Under the pieces are notes generated by a model, which was not told the DNA's origin, ran no database searches, and saw nothing but the letters and a program-made list of their open reading frames with translations. DNA of 64,000 nt from Rhizobium sp. G21 (GTDB taxonomy: Bacteria > Pseudomonadota > Alphaproteobacteria > Rhizobiales > Rhizobiaceae), in the NCBI RefSeq assembly GCF_014158035.1, contig NZ_JACFXW010000001.1, positions 4,132,001 through 4,196,000 on the forward strand, written 5' to 3'. This document shows, piece after piece, positions 55,367 through 63,420 of the stretch (the first letter of the stretch is position 1; the number at the start of each line of letters is the position of its first letter). Position numbers and translations under genes: made by a program.

Positions 55367-57032
55367 TCAGTTCGTCCTGGCGACGGGCGGCGGCGGATCG
55401 ATGTCTTCGGGAGGCAGTCCGGCCCGTGCGCGCATCATCATTTGCCCATACGCCGATTCGAGGTTTCGAGCGAAAAATGCGGGATCGAAAACGCTGGAGC
55501 CTGCGACTTTCCCAAGTATTTTTCGGGAGAGAGCCTGCCTCTTCTCGGCGTCGCGGGCGAGCGAAACGGCCAGATCGACATAACCGGCGTCATCCGAGAC
55601 GGTCAATTCGTCTAGCCCGAGCGTATCGAGCAGGCTTTCGGTCATCCGGCCCCAGAAGGCGTCCGTGCGCATCGAAACCACGGGCAGTCCGAGTTGCAGC
55701 GCCTCGGCGATCATGGTTGTGCCATTGTGCGGGAAACTGTCGAGCGCGACATCGGCTGCCGCCAGGCGCGCCATACGTTCGGCGCGGCTGGCGGCCGGCG
55801 TCGAAAAGCGAACTCGTTCTCCCGCCACGCCCGCCTCGACCATGGCGGCCAGAAGATTGTCTCGGCTGAAGCGGTTGGCGAATTGCAGCCAGAGCACGGC
55901 CCGCTCTTCCGCCTTGAGGATAGCGGCGAGACTTGCAAAGCAGGCGGGCGACAGCCGACGCTTTTCATGAAAGAAGGCGAAAACGACGGCGTCCTCCGGC
56001 AAATCCAGCGACGCGCGGCTGCGAATTTCCATTTCTCCCGTCCACGGCGGCAGCGGGGAGAAGACGCCCGGCAGACGACAGATCTTCTCTCGATATCGGC
56101 GCGTCGCCTCGGGGGCACGACCGTGGCGTCGGCGATGACATAATCATAGTTCAAGCCGGCGCTCGGGCCGGTGACGCCGAGAAAGCCGACCGTCAAGGTC
56201 GCCAGACCGCCCGCCAACAGGTTCTGGCGGCCGTTCGGGGCGTGGCCGGCGAGATCGACGAGGATGTCGAGGCCGAGGGCGCGGATGTCGGCGGAGGCGC
56301 TGTCGTCGTTGATCCCGCCGATCGCGAGCGCCGGATAATGTGTTTCCGGCGACGTTTCCGTCTCCAGCGTGATCAGGCTGAAGGCGATCCGGGAGGCGTC
56401 ATGGCGTGCGAGGACCGGCTCGATCAGCCGCATGGGAGACGATTCGGGGGTGAGCGAGGGCAGGAGATAGCCGATCCGCAACATCGTCTGCTCGGTGGAG
56501 AGCAGCGGCTTTTGCTGTTGCGGCAAGTCCTGGGGGAAGAGCCGCAAGTCGGCCGCCAGCGCCTCGTCGTCGGCCCAGTCGATATGGGTGTAGGGATCTT
56601 CCGCCGAGCGCCAGAACGGATCGCCGCCGCGAAGCCGGGCCATGAGAGCGTCGTTTTCTTCGGCGATTTCGCGGAACAGGCAGGTATGGCGCAAGGCGCG
56701 ATAATAAAATCGGTGCGTTCGTGGATCCTGCGGCGCGAGATCGCGGGCGTTGAGGCCGGCCTGAAAGGCTTCGTTCACAGCGAGATGTTCGAGAAACAGA
56801 TGGCCGGCGATCAGCATGAACGCGGCGTGATCGCGGCCCTCGGTTTCGGCGGCTCGCCTAAAGTGTCTGGCGGCTCTGAGTGGGGATCCGGTGCGCAAAT
56901 GGCATTGCGCCAGGATCACCAGCAAGGCTTGCGGGCAATCGGGCTCCTGGGCCAATACGCCGTAATCGGCGATGACGCCCTGGTATTCCCCGCCTGATAA
57001 CGCCGAAGCGCATCTTCGAGCGCCGACGTCAT
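55367..57032 (-). CDS. TPR/O-GlcNAc-transferase-like glycosyltransferase (GT41), two frameshifts
   Basis: About 555 residues after repair. The N-terminal half is TPR-like helices ('ALRRYQAG', 'ALLVILAQCHLRTGSPLRAA', 'GLNARDLAPQDPRTHRF'). The C-terminal half is the SPINDLY/OGT catalytic region ('LGLDILVDLAGHAPNGRQNL', 'VGFLGVTGPSAGLNYDYVIA', 'FAFFHEKRRLSPACFASLAA', 'DVALDSFPHNGTTMIAEALQ'). One base is missing at C4 56988-56991 and one at G5 56111-56115. GGAGG four bases ahead supports ATG 57032 over ATG 57113. Bacterial homologues glycosylate flagellin or surface proteins. The target is unknown. Confidence 0.83.
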
Positions 57033-57144
57033 GGAGCCTCCGGTTTCGATCGCGACTGGAATGGAATCATCGGCGCGGTGTGTCCCCTTTGGAAAAGAGA
57101 TATCGCTAGCCATGCTTGTCCGACCCTGACCCCGCGCAAGTCAC

Positions 57145-57171
57145 GAAAAAGGGGCCTTCGCCGGGCCCCTC
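57145..57171 (-). terminator. Terminator of the homocysteine methyltransferase gene
   Basis: On the minus strand AGGGGCCC and GGCCCCT pair around GGCGAA-type bases, followed by TTTTT. It starts about 25 bases after the stop at 57197. Confidence 0.85.
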
Positions 57172-57196
57172 AAATCGAATCTCCGCTCCGTCGGTT

Positions 57197-58204
57197 TCAG
57201 CCGCGGCTACGGCCGCGACGTTCGCGGGGCGCGGCGGCGTCTTCGGCGGTCTTGTTGCGCAGCGCGCCGATGCGTTCGACGATGGTCTCCAGCGTCGGGC
57301 GGGGGCCGGGCGTATGGCTGTCGACGGCCTCGCGGATCGCGGCGAGGTGCTCGCAGGAGGTGCCGCAGCAGCCGCCGATGATTTTCGCGCCGGCGTCCAT
57401 GGCCAGCCGCGCGTAATCGGCCATCAGGGGCGGGGTGCCGGAATAATAGATCTTCTCGCCACGGAATTCGGGGATGCCGCAATTGCCCTTGACGACGACG
57501 GTGGCGTCCGGCTTGGCCTCGGTCATGGCGAGCAGGGTGGCCAGAATGTCGGAGGCGCCGACGCCGCAATTGGCGCCGACGGCGACAGGGCCTTCGCCGA
57601 TATCGGCGGCGACGCCATGGATATCCTTGGGCGCCAGACCCATCATGGTCTTGCCGGCGGTGTCGAAGGAGCCGGTATAGACATAGGGCATGCCAGTCTT
57701 CACGGCCGCTTCGCAGGCGGCGCGGATTTCTTCGGCCGAGGACATGGTCTCGATCCAGGCGACGTCTGCGCCGCCGTCCTTGAGGCCGGCCATCTGCTCT
57801 GCGAAGGACGCGACCGCGTCTTCATAGGACATCGCGCCGAGCGGAATCAGCAATTCTCCGGTCGGACCGACCGAGCCCGCGACGATCACCTTGCGCGGGG
57901 CCTTGTCGGCGACGGCGCGGGCGATCTCGGCCGCCTTCTTGTTGAGTTCGTGAACCCGGTCCTGCGCATGATGCAGTTTGAGGCGATGGCGAGTGCCGCC
58001 GAAGGAATTGGTCAGGATGATGTCGGCGCCGGCGTCGACGAAATCCTGATGCAGCTTGGTGATGTTCTCCGGCTTGTCCTCGTTCCACATTTCGGGCGCT
58101 TCGCCGGCTTCCAGGCCCATGGCGAACAACGAGGTGCCGGTGGCGCCGTCGGCAAGGAGAACGCCCTTCTGGGCGAGCAGATCTGATAGCGGATTGGCGG
58201 TCAT
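57197..58204 (-). CDS. Zn-dependent homocysteine S-methyltransferase (betaine--homocysteine type)
   Basis: This 335-residue Pfam S-methyl_trans enzyme has 'LLADGATGTSLFAMGLEAGE', 'DIILTNSFGGT', the Zn-ligand region 'VGANCGVGASDILA' and the C-terminal 'IIGGCCGTSCEHLAAIREAV' (paired Cys bind Zn with the earlier Cys). It transfers a methyl group, most likely from betaine or a methylated corrinoid or pterin, to homocysteine to form methionine. Homologues are linked to the MttB-type corrinoid locus. The tail ends Arg-rich ('RERRGRSRG'). A palindrome 35 bases upstream is a candidate methionine-responsive operator. Confidence 0.9.
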   Translation of the reverse strand: MTANPLSDLLAQKGVLLADGATGTSLFAMGLEAGEAPEMWNEDKPENITKLHQDFVDAGADIILTNSFGGTRHRLKLHHAQDRVHELNKKAAEIARAVADKAPRKVIVAGSVGPTGELLIPLGAMSYEDAVASFAEQMAGLKDGGADVAWIETMSSAEEIRAACEAAVKTGMPYVYTGSFDTAGKTMMGLAPKDIHGVAADIGEGPVAVGANCGVGASDILATLLAMTEAKPDATVVVKGNCGIPEFRGEKIYYSGTPPLMADYARLAMDAGAKIIGGCCGTSCEHLAAIREAVDSHTPGPRPTLETIVERIGALRNKTAEDAAAPRERRGRSRG

Positions 58205-58238
58205 CGGCGGGTCCTCGCGATTGCTGTTGGAAAAAGAT

Positions 58239-58254
58239 ATAAAGATATCTTTAT
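58239..58254. promoter_or_regulatory. Perfect palindrome in homocysteine-methyltransferase promoter
   Basis: ATAAAGATATCTTTAT is a perfect 16-base palindrome 35 bases before the gene start. It resembles, from memory, operators of ArsR-family SahR-type methionine-cycle regulators of Proteobacteria. No such regulator gene is in the window. Confidence 0.6.
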
Positions 58255-58310
58255 GTGATAGCAAGGGCCGTCTTGTTCGGGCGGACGCGTTTGCTTCCGC
58301 CCGAACATAG

Positions 58311-60146
58311 TCAGAGGTCGAAGTGCTGTTGGGTCAGCTTGACGCTGTCGTCAAGGTGAAGGAGGAAATCGACCTTGCCGTCACCGTTCATATCTCCCTT
58401 GATCCAGGTGTCGCTCTTCTCCTTGTCGACACGCAGTTCGCCGGCATGTTTGGAGAAGCTGTCGTCGCCGATGAACGTAAAAGCCTGATTGCCTGACTTG
58501 TGGGTATTGGCGTCGATCGCGCCGAGATCGATCACGTCCTTCTGTCGGACGTTAAAATCGAGGATCGTATCGGCGGATTTGACCGTCGACCCGGTATCCG
58601 AGGCCGCGAATACGAAGACGTCCTTACCGCCGCCGCCGATCAGCGTGTCGACGCCCGCGCCGCCGATGATCCTGTCGTTTCCGCCGCCGCCGTTCAGTCG
58701 ATCGTCGCCTCCGAGACCCGAAATCGTCGTCTTGTTGTCGCCGCCCGTCAGGTTGTCGTCCTCGGATGTTCCTTTCAATGTCGGCGAGTTCGAGACCGCA
58801 GACAGTTTATAATCGCCGATGGTGGAGAATGAATTGCCAGCGGCTTCCAGATAGACTTTGCCGGATATGTCGGCTTTCCAGGTGATGGTGGCGGAGTCAC
58901 CGTTGTCATAGACCAGGCGGTCGCCATTCTTGTCGTGCAATGCGAGATAGACGTCATCGGCGCCATTTTTTCCGCCTGTGCCGGTCAGGTCGAACTCATA
59001 GGTGCGGCCCTTGCGAACGGTCAGTTGATGCCAGTCACTGTCCTGGTTCGCGTCGATCTTGCTTTGCGCGACGCCGCCTTCGACGATGATGCGATCCGTG
59101 TCGGTGTTGTTGACGATCGTGTCACGTCCGACATTGGTGATCTTATACTTGCCGATATCGCCGCCGCTATCGGTGACTTCAACGAAATAGACGCCGTCAT
59201 CCTCCGCCGTATAGGCGTTGGCGAAGCTCGAGCTGGAATAGTTGGTTCCTGAGGATACGATATTTCCGTCGGCGTCTCTAATATTCACGTCGCCGTCCGG
59301 CAACTTGCTGGCGCCTGTCCCATCGACGCGAAACGCGTAGCTGATGCCAGCTTCGAGTTTCACCTTGAACCAATCCGAATCGCCGTTCACCTCGATGGCG
59401 CTGGTGTGGGTCTTGGTGGACCCCAGCGAAACGGTCGTCTGGTTGTTGCGTAGGATCGTATCGTTGCCGAGCCAGGACAGTTTGTAGTTTCCGGTGTCCG
59501 AGCTGTCGACGACTTCGAGGTAATAAGCGCCGGTGCGTTCCGCGGCGTCATAGATCGAGTAGCTGGAATTGCTGTAGTTGGTCCCCGACACGACGACGTT
59601 GCCGTCGGCGTCGCGCAAATTGAGATCTCCATCCGGCAAGCTGCTCTGGGAGCCGTCGCCGGAGACGTTGAAACCATAATTCAGGCCGGCTTTGAGTTCC
59701 ACCTTCACCCAGTCGGAGTCGCCGGCGACGTCGATCGCGCTTTTGAATGTTTCGCCTTGGGCCAGCGTGGCGGTGGTGGTGGCGTTGCGCAGCACCGTGT
59801 CGTTGCCGAGCCAGGTGAGCTTGTAGTTGCCGAGATCGCTGCTGTCAGTGACGCCGACGTAATAAGGGCCGGACGCCGGAGCCTTATAAGTGATGCTCGT
59901 GCTGGTCTGCGAATAATTCGTTCCGCCGGTCAAGCGATTGCCCGTGCTGTCGTAGAGATAGAGATCGGCGTCGGGAAGTGACGATCCCGAACCGTCGCCT
60001 GAAACTTTGAAGCCGTAATCGAGGCCTGCGGTCATTTCCGCGCGGTACCAGTCGCTGTCGCCGGAGAATGTCAGTTCGCCGTTCAGCACTTGGCCTTGGG
60101 TGATGGTCGCGGTGGTGGACGTATCGCCTGGTATGGTCGTGGACAT
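58311..60146 (-). CDS. Secreted PPC-repeat RTX protein
   Basis: This 611-residue protein consists of four tandem PPC-like beta domains of about 110 residues (units around 10-118, 119-227, 228-340, 341-450). Each holds 'GDSDWxxxxLxAGxxYxF' and most end 'GNYKLxWLGNDTxLRN'. They are followed by RTX repeats ('DNLTGGDNKTTISGLGGDDR', 'GGAGVDTLIGGGGKDVFVFA') and a C-terminal secretion-type end. There is no signal peptide. GGAG five bases ahead sets ATG 60146. No protease domain is attached, unlike typical PPC carriers, so it is likely a surface or binding protein exported by a type I system encoded elsewhere. Confidence 0.85.
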   Translation of the reverse strand: MSTTIPGDTSTTATITQGQVLNGELTFSGDSDWYRAEMTAGLDYGFKVSGDGSGSSLPDADLYLYDSTGNRLTGGTNYSQTSTSITYKAPASGPYYVGVTDSSDLGNYKLTWLGNDTVLRNATTTATLAQGETFKSAIDVAGDSDWVKVELKAGLNYGFNVSGDGSQSSLPDGDLNLRDADGNVVVSGTNYSNSSYSIYDAAERTGAYYLEVVDSSDTGNYKLSWLGNDTILRNNQTTVSLGSTKTHTSAIEVNGDSDWFKVKLEAGISYAFRVDGTGASKLPDGDVNIRDADGNIVSSGTNYSSSSFANAYTAEDDGVYFVEVTDSGGDIGKYKITNVGRDTIVNNTDTDRIIVEGGVAQSKIDANQDSDWHQLTVRKGRTYEFDLTGTGGKNGADDVYLALHDKNGDRLVYDNGDSATITWKADISGKVYLEAAGNSFSTIGDYKLSAVSNSPTLKGTSEDDNLTGGDNKTTISGLGGDDRLNGGGGNDRIIGGAGVDTLIGGGGKDVFVFAASDTGSTVKSADTILDFNVRQKDVIDLGAIDANTHKSGNQAFTFIGDDSFSKHAGELRVDKEKSDTWIKGDMNGDGKVDFLLHLDDSVKLTQQHFDL

Positions 60147-60461
60147 CTTCACTCCTTCCTCTTTCACATCTCGGCGCGCGCCGGACGGATGAGAAAAGAT
60201 CGAGCGTCGATCTCCCGGCGGCGCCGCGCAGCCGCAACTCAGAAGGCAATTAAGGCATTAATAAGAAACGGAATTTTGCGCATCATCGCAAAATATCGGT
60301 ATTTATTTTGGTGCGCTAATGGATGGGAGCCTCGGCGCCGGCGGATTTCGTCGAGATCACGTGCTGGATCAATGCGGACGGTGGGATGATTTCAGCGCAA
60401 GAAAGACGAGCAATTATTTGCCGCAAAAGCGCGTCAGGCACTAACAAAACGTTAAATTGCT
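60147..60461. other. Intergenic region without recognised gene
   Basis: These 315 bases lie upstream of the PPC/RTX gene. The part near the gene is AT-rich and probably holds its promoter. No coding frame or RNA gene is seen. Confidence 0.5.
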
Positions 60462-60486
60462 GGACGCCGCCATTTCGGCGGCGTCC
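60462..60486. terminator. Hairpin downstream of aldo/keto reductase
   Basis: GGACGCCGCC and GGCGGCGTCC form a 10-bp stem around five bases, 29 bases after the aldo/keto reductase stop. It has only a weak T tract on the minus side, so it may be a terminator or an RNA-stabilising hairpin. Confidence 0.6.
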
Positions 60487-60514
60487 ATTAGACGAATCGC
60501 AGGCTGCGATCAAC

Positions 60515-61501
60515 TCACCACTTCTGGTGAACGTGCGGCGCGATCATCTCGTCATAGATCGCCTTCACCTCCGCCATGACCTCGTCCGAAATAGCGGGCA
60601 GGGCGGAGGCCTGGGCATTGTCTTCGGCCTGCGCCTTGTTCTTGGCGCCGGGGATGACGACGGTGACGGCGTCGTTCATGAGGATCCAGCGCAGTGCGAA
60701 TTGCGCCATGGTCGCGCCGCCCGGAACCAGGGGGCGCAGGCGTTCGACGGCGGCGAGGCCGACCTCATAAGGCACGCCCGAGAAGGTTTCGCCCATGTCA
60801 AAGGCTTCGCCGTTGCGGTTGAAAGCGCGGTGGTCATCCGAAGCGAACTGGCTCGCAGCGCTCATCTTGCCGGTCAGCATGCCGGAGGAGAGGGGGACAC
60901 GGATGATGGTGGCGATATTCCGCGCCTTGGCTTCGCGGAAGAACAGGTCAGCCGGGCGCTGGCGGAAGATGTTGTAGATGATCTGCACCGAAACGACATT
61001 CGGGAATTCGATCGCCTTCAACGCTTCCTCGACTTTTTCGACCGAGACGCCGTAATAGCGGATCTTGCCCTTGGCGGTGAGCTCGTCGAGCGCCGCAAAC
61101 ATTTCCTGGCGATAATAGACATCCGTCGGCGGACAATGGAGTTGAACGAGATCCAGCGTCTCGACGCCGAGATTGGTCAGCGAGCGATCGATGAAGGCTT
61201 CGATATTGGCTTTCGTGTAGCCGTCGGCGATATGCGGGTTCAGGCGCCGACCGGCCTTAGTGGCGACCATCGGCCGTTCGCCGCCGCGGTCCTTCAGCAC
61301 GTCGCGGATTATCTTTTCCGAACGGCCGTCGCCATAGACGTCGGCGGTGTCGATGAAGGTCATGCCGGCGTCGAGCGCGGCGTTGAGCGCCGTCTTGGCG
61401 TCGCCTTCCGCGACGTCGCCCCAGGAGCCGCCGATGGCCCAGGCCCCGAAGCCGATCCCCGACACCGACCAGGGCGTGCGGCTGAACTGACGTGATTTCA
61501 T
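60515..61501 (-). CDS. Aldo/keto reductase
   Basis: This 328-residue (beta/alpha)8 NADPH oxidoreductase of the YhdN/Tas-like group has 'GFGAWAIGGSWGDVAEGDAK', 'GMTFIDTADVYGDGRSEKII' (catalytic Asp and Tyr), 'VATKAG' (catalytic Lys) and 'LVQLHCPP' (catalytic His). The C-terminal 'VVIPGAKNKAQAEDN' binds NADPH phosphate. It reduces aldehydes or ketones; the substrate cannot be inferred. It stands alone, with a hairpin after it. Confidence 0.9.
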   Translation of the reverse strand: MKSRQFSRTPWSVSGIGFGAWAIGGSWGDVAEGDAKTALNAALDAGMTFIDTADVYGDGRSEKIIRDVLKDRGGERPMVATKAGRRLNPHIADGYTKANIEAFIDRSLTNLGVETLDLVQLHCPPTDVYYRQEMFAALDELTAKGKIRYYGVSVEKVEEALKAIEFPNVVSVQIIYNIFRQRPADLFFREAKARNIATIIRVPLSSGMLTGKMSAASQFASDDHRAFNRNGEAFDMGETFSGVPYEVGLAAVERLRPLVPGGATMAQFALRWILMNDAVTVVIPGAKNKAQAEDNAQASALPAISDEVMAEVKAIYDEMIAPHVHQKW

Positions 61502-61631
61502 GTCGTCTCTCCTCTTTGCAGGCGCATTTTTCAGCCGCGCGGCCCGGTGTCAATGCGAGAGGGCTGATGACGCCATAAAAGACCGGATGGACCGGGCGCA
61601 GGTGTGTGGATGGCGCGCGATGCGCTCTCGG

Positions 61632-61742
61632 TCGTCACCCTCGGGCCTGTGCCGAGGGTCTGCTGCGCGCTGCTCTTGCTCGTTTGGCGTTTGCAGAGTG
61701 GAGGCGTAGCAGGTGCTCGGGACAAGCCCGAGCAGGACGGAG
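61632..61742. repeat. Intergenic palindromic repeat
   Basis: CGTCACCCTCGGGCCTGTGC with CGAGGGTC on the left faces GGTGCTCGGGACAAGCCCGA then GCAGGACG on the right. This is the CTCGGGCTTG-type intergenic repeat common in rhizobia, different from the two CTCCCC-type repeats in this window. It fills the gap between the aldo/keto reductase and ABC genes. Confidence 0.6.
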
Positions 61743-61751
61743 ATGTTGGAG

Positions 61752-61779
61752 AAAAAAGACCGCGCCTTGCGGGCGCGGC
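61752..61779 (-). terminator. Terminator of the ABC transporter operon
   Basis: On the minus strand CCGCGCCC-GCAA-GGCGCGG is followed by TCTTTTTT. It lies 28 bases after the stop of the dual ATPase. Confidence 0.9.
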
Positions 61780-61806
61780 CGAGTTCGAGTCCCCGCTTTT
61801 TGTAAC

Positions 61807-63417
61807 TCAGATGACCTTGCGCTTCTCCAGCACGTCTTCCAGCCAATCGGTGCGCATTTCCGGGACCGAGGAAATGAGCTTTTCCGTATAGGGATGGAAG
61901 GGTGGAGAGAAGATCTGCGCCGTCGGACCATCGGCCACCACTTCGCCGCGCAGCATCACCGTGGTGCGGTGGGCGATGCGGCGGACGATGCCGAGGTCGT
62001 GGGTGATGAACAGATAGGCGAGGCCGAGTTCGTCCTGCAGCCGCTTGAGCAGTTTGAGGATTTCCTCCGCCACCAGCTGGTCGAGCGCCGAAGTCGGCTC
62101 GTCGCAGATGATCAGATCCGGATTGGCAGCGAGCGCGCGGGCAATACAGATGCGCTGCTTCTGACCGCCCGAGAGCGCGGTCGACAGGCGACCGGCGTAA
62201 TCTTCGGGAAGCCCGACCTGGCGCAGCAACTCGGCGACGCGCGCATCGACCTCGGCTTTCGACTTGTTGAAGTAGAAGGCGTAGGGTCGGCCGATGATGT
62301 CGCCGATGGTCTGGCGCGGGTTGAGCGCGACGTCCGGCAACTGGTAGATCAACTGCACCCGGCGCAGCTCTTCCTTCGAGCGGCTCTTGTAGGATGCCGA
62401 CATTTCCTTGCCGCCGAACTTCACCGAGCCCGAGCTGCGCGACAGAAGACCGGTGATCAGGCGGGCGAGCGAACTCTTGCCGGATCCGGATTCGCCGACG
62501 ACAGCCACGGTTTCCGCTCGGGCGACGTCGATCGACACCTTTTTGAGCACGGTGAAATCGCCGTATTTGCCGACGACATTGTCGACCTTCAGCACGATTT
62601 CGCCGCGGGTTTCCTCGATCGTGTCCTCGTCGAGCTTGTCGGCCGCCTTGCGCTCGGAAACGAGAGCGGCTGTGTAGTCCTTCTCCGGCCGCATCAGGAT
62701 CTGCTCGGTCTGGCCGAGCTCGACCATCTTGCCGCCGCGCAGAACCATGATCCGGTCGGCGACCTGCGCCACGACCGCGAGGTCATGGGTGATGTAGAGT
62801 GCGGCGGTGTTGAGCTCCTTGATGAGCTTCTTGATCAGCGCCAGCACTTCGATCTGCGTGGTCACGTCGAGCGCGGTCGTCGGCTCGTCGAAGACCAGGA
62901 TGTCGGGACGGCAGGAAATCGCCATCGCCGCCATGGCGCGCTGCAGCTGGCCGCCCGAAACCTGGTGGGGATAGCGCGAGCCGAAGTTGTCGGGGTCCGG
63001 CAGACCGAGGGAGCGGAAGAGATCGACGGCGTTCTTCTTGGCTTCGTCCGGCTTCATCAGACCATGCTGGATCGGCATTTCGCAGACCTGCTCCATGATC
63101 GTGTGGGCAGGGTTGAACGACGCCGCGGCGGACTGGGCGATATAGGCGATGCGCTGGCCGCGCATGTCGCGCCGGCCTTCCGGCGACAGATCGCGGACGG
63201 ACACGCCGTCGATCTCGACCTTGCCGCCGGTGATGCGGCATCCGGCTCTCGCATAGACCATCGATCCCAGACCGATGGTGGATTTGCCGGCGCCGGATTC
63301 ACCGATCAGGCCCAGCACTTCGCCGCGTTGCAGCTCGAGCGAGACATTGTCGACCAGCACATTGCCGGAGACCGATTCGATGCGCAGGTCGGTGACCTTG
63401 AGGATGGGATAGGCCAT
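61807..63417 (-). CDS. Dual-ATPase peptide-type ABC transporter subunit
   Basis: In this 536-residue protein two ABC domains are fused, as in YejF/DppDF-like peptide importers. The first has 'GLIGESGAGKSTIGLGSMVY', 'VSGGQLQRAMAAMAIS' and 'ILVFDEPTTALDVTTQ'. The second has 'VAVVGESGSGKSSLARLITG', 'ALSGGQKQRICIARALA' and 'LIICDEPTSALDQLVA'. Both have complete Walker and signature motifs. It drives import of a peptide, opine or similar nitrogen compound; betaine-type uptake is possible but unsupported by motifs. The start at 63417 is three bases after the permease stop. A terminator follows. Confidence 0.9.
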   Translation of the reverse strand: MAYPILKVTDLRIESVSGNVLVDNVSLELQRGEVLGLIGESGAGKSTIGLGSMVYARAGCRITGGKVEIDGVSVRDLSPEGRRDMRGQRIAYIAQSAAASFNPAHTIMEQVCEMPIQHGLMKPDEAKKNAVDLFRSLGLPDPDNFGSRYPHQVSGGQLQRAMAAMAISCRPDILVFDEPTTALDVTTQIEVLALIKKLIKELNTAALYITHDLAVVAQVADRIMVLRGGKMVELGQTEQILMRPEKDYTAALVSERKAADKLDEDTIEETRGEIVLKVDNVVGKYGDFTVLKKVSIDVARAETVAVVGESGSGKSSLARLITGLLSRSSGSVKFGGKEMSASYKSRSKEELRRVQLIYQLPDVALNPRQTIGDIIGRPYAFYFNKSKAEVDARVAELLRQVGLPEDYAGRLSTALSGGQKQRICIARALAANPDLIICDEPTSALDQLVAEEILKLLKRLQDELGLAYLFITHDLGIVRRIAHRTTVMLRGEVVADGPTAQIFSPPFHPYTEKLISSVPEMRTDWLEDVLEKRKVI

Positions 63418-63420
63418 GGC

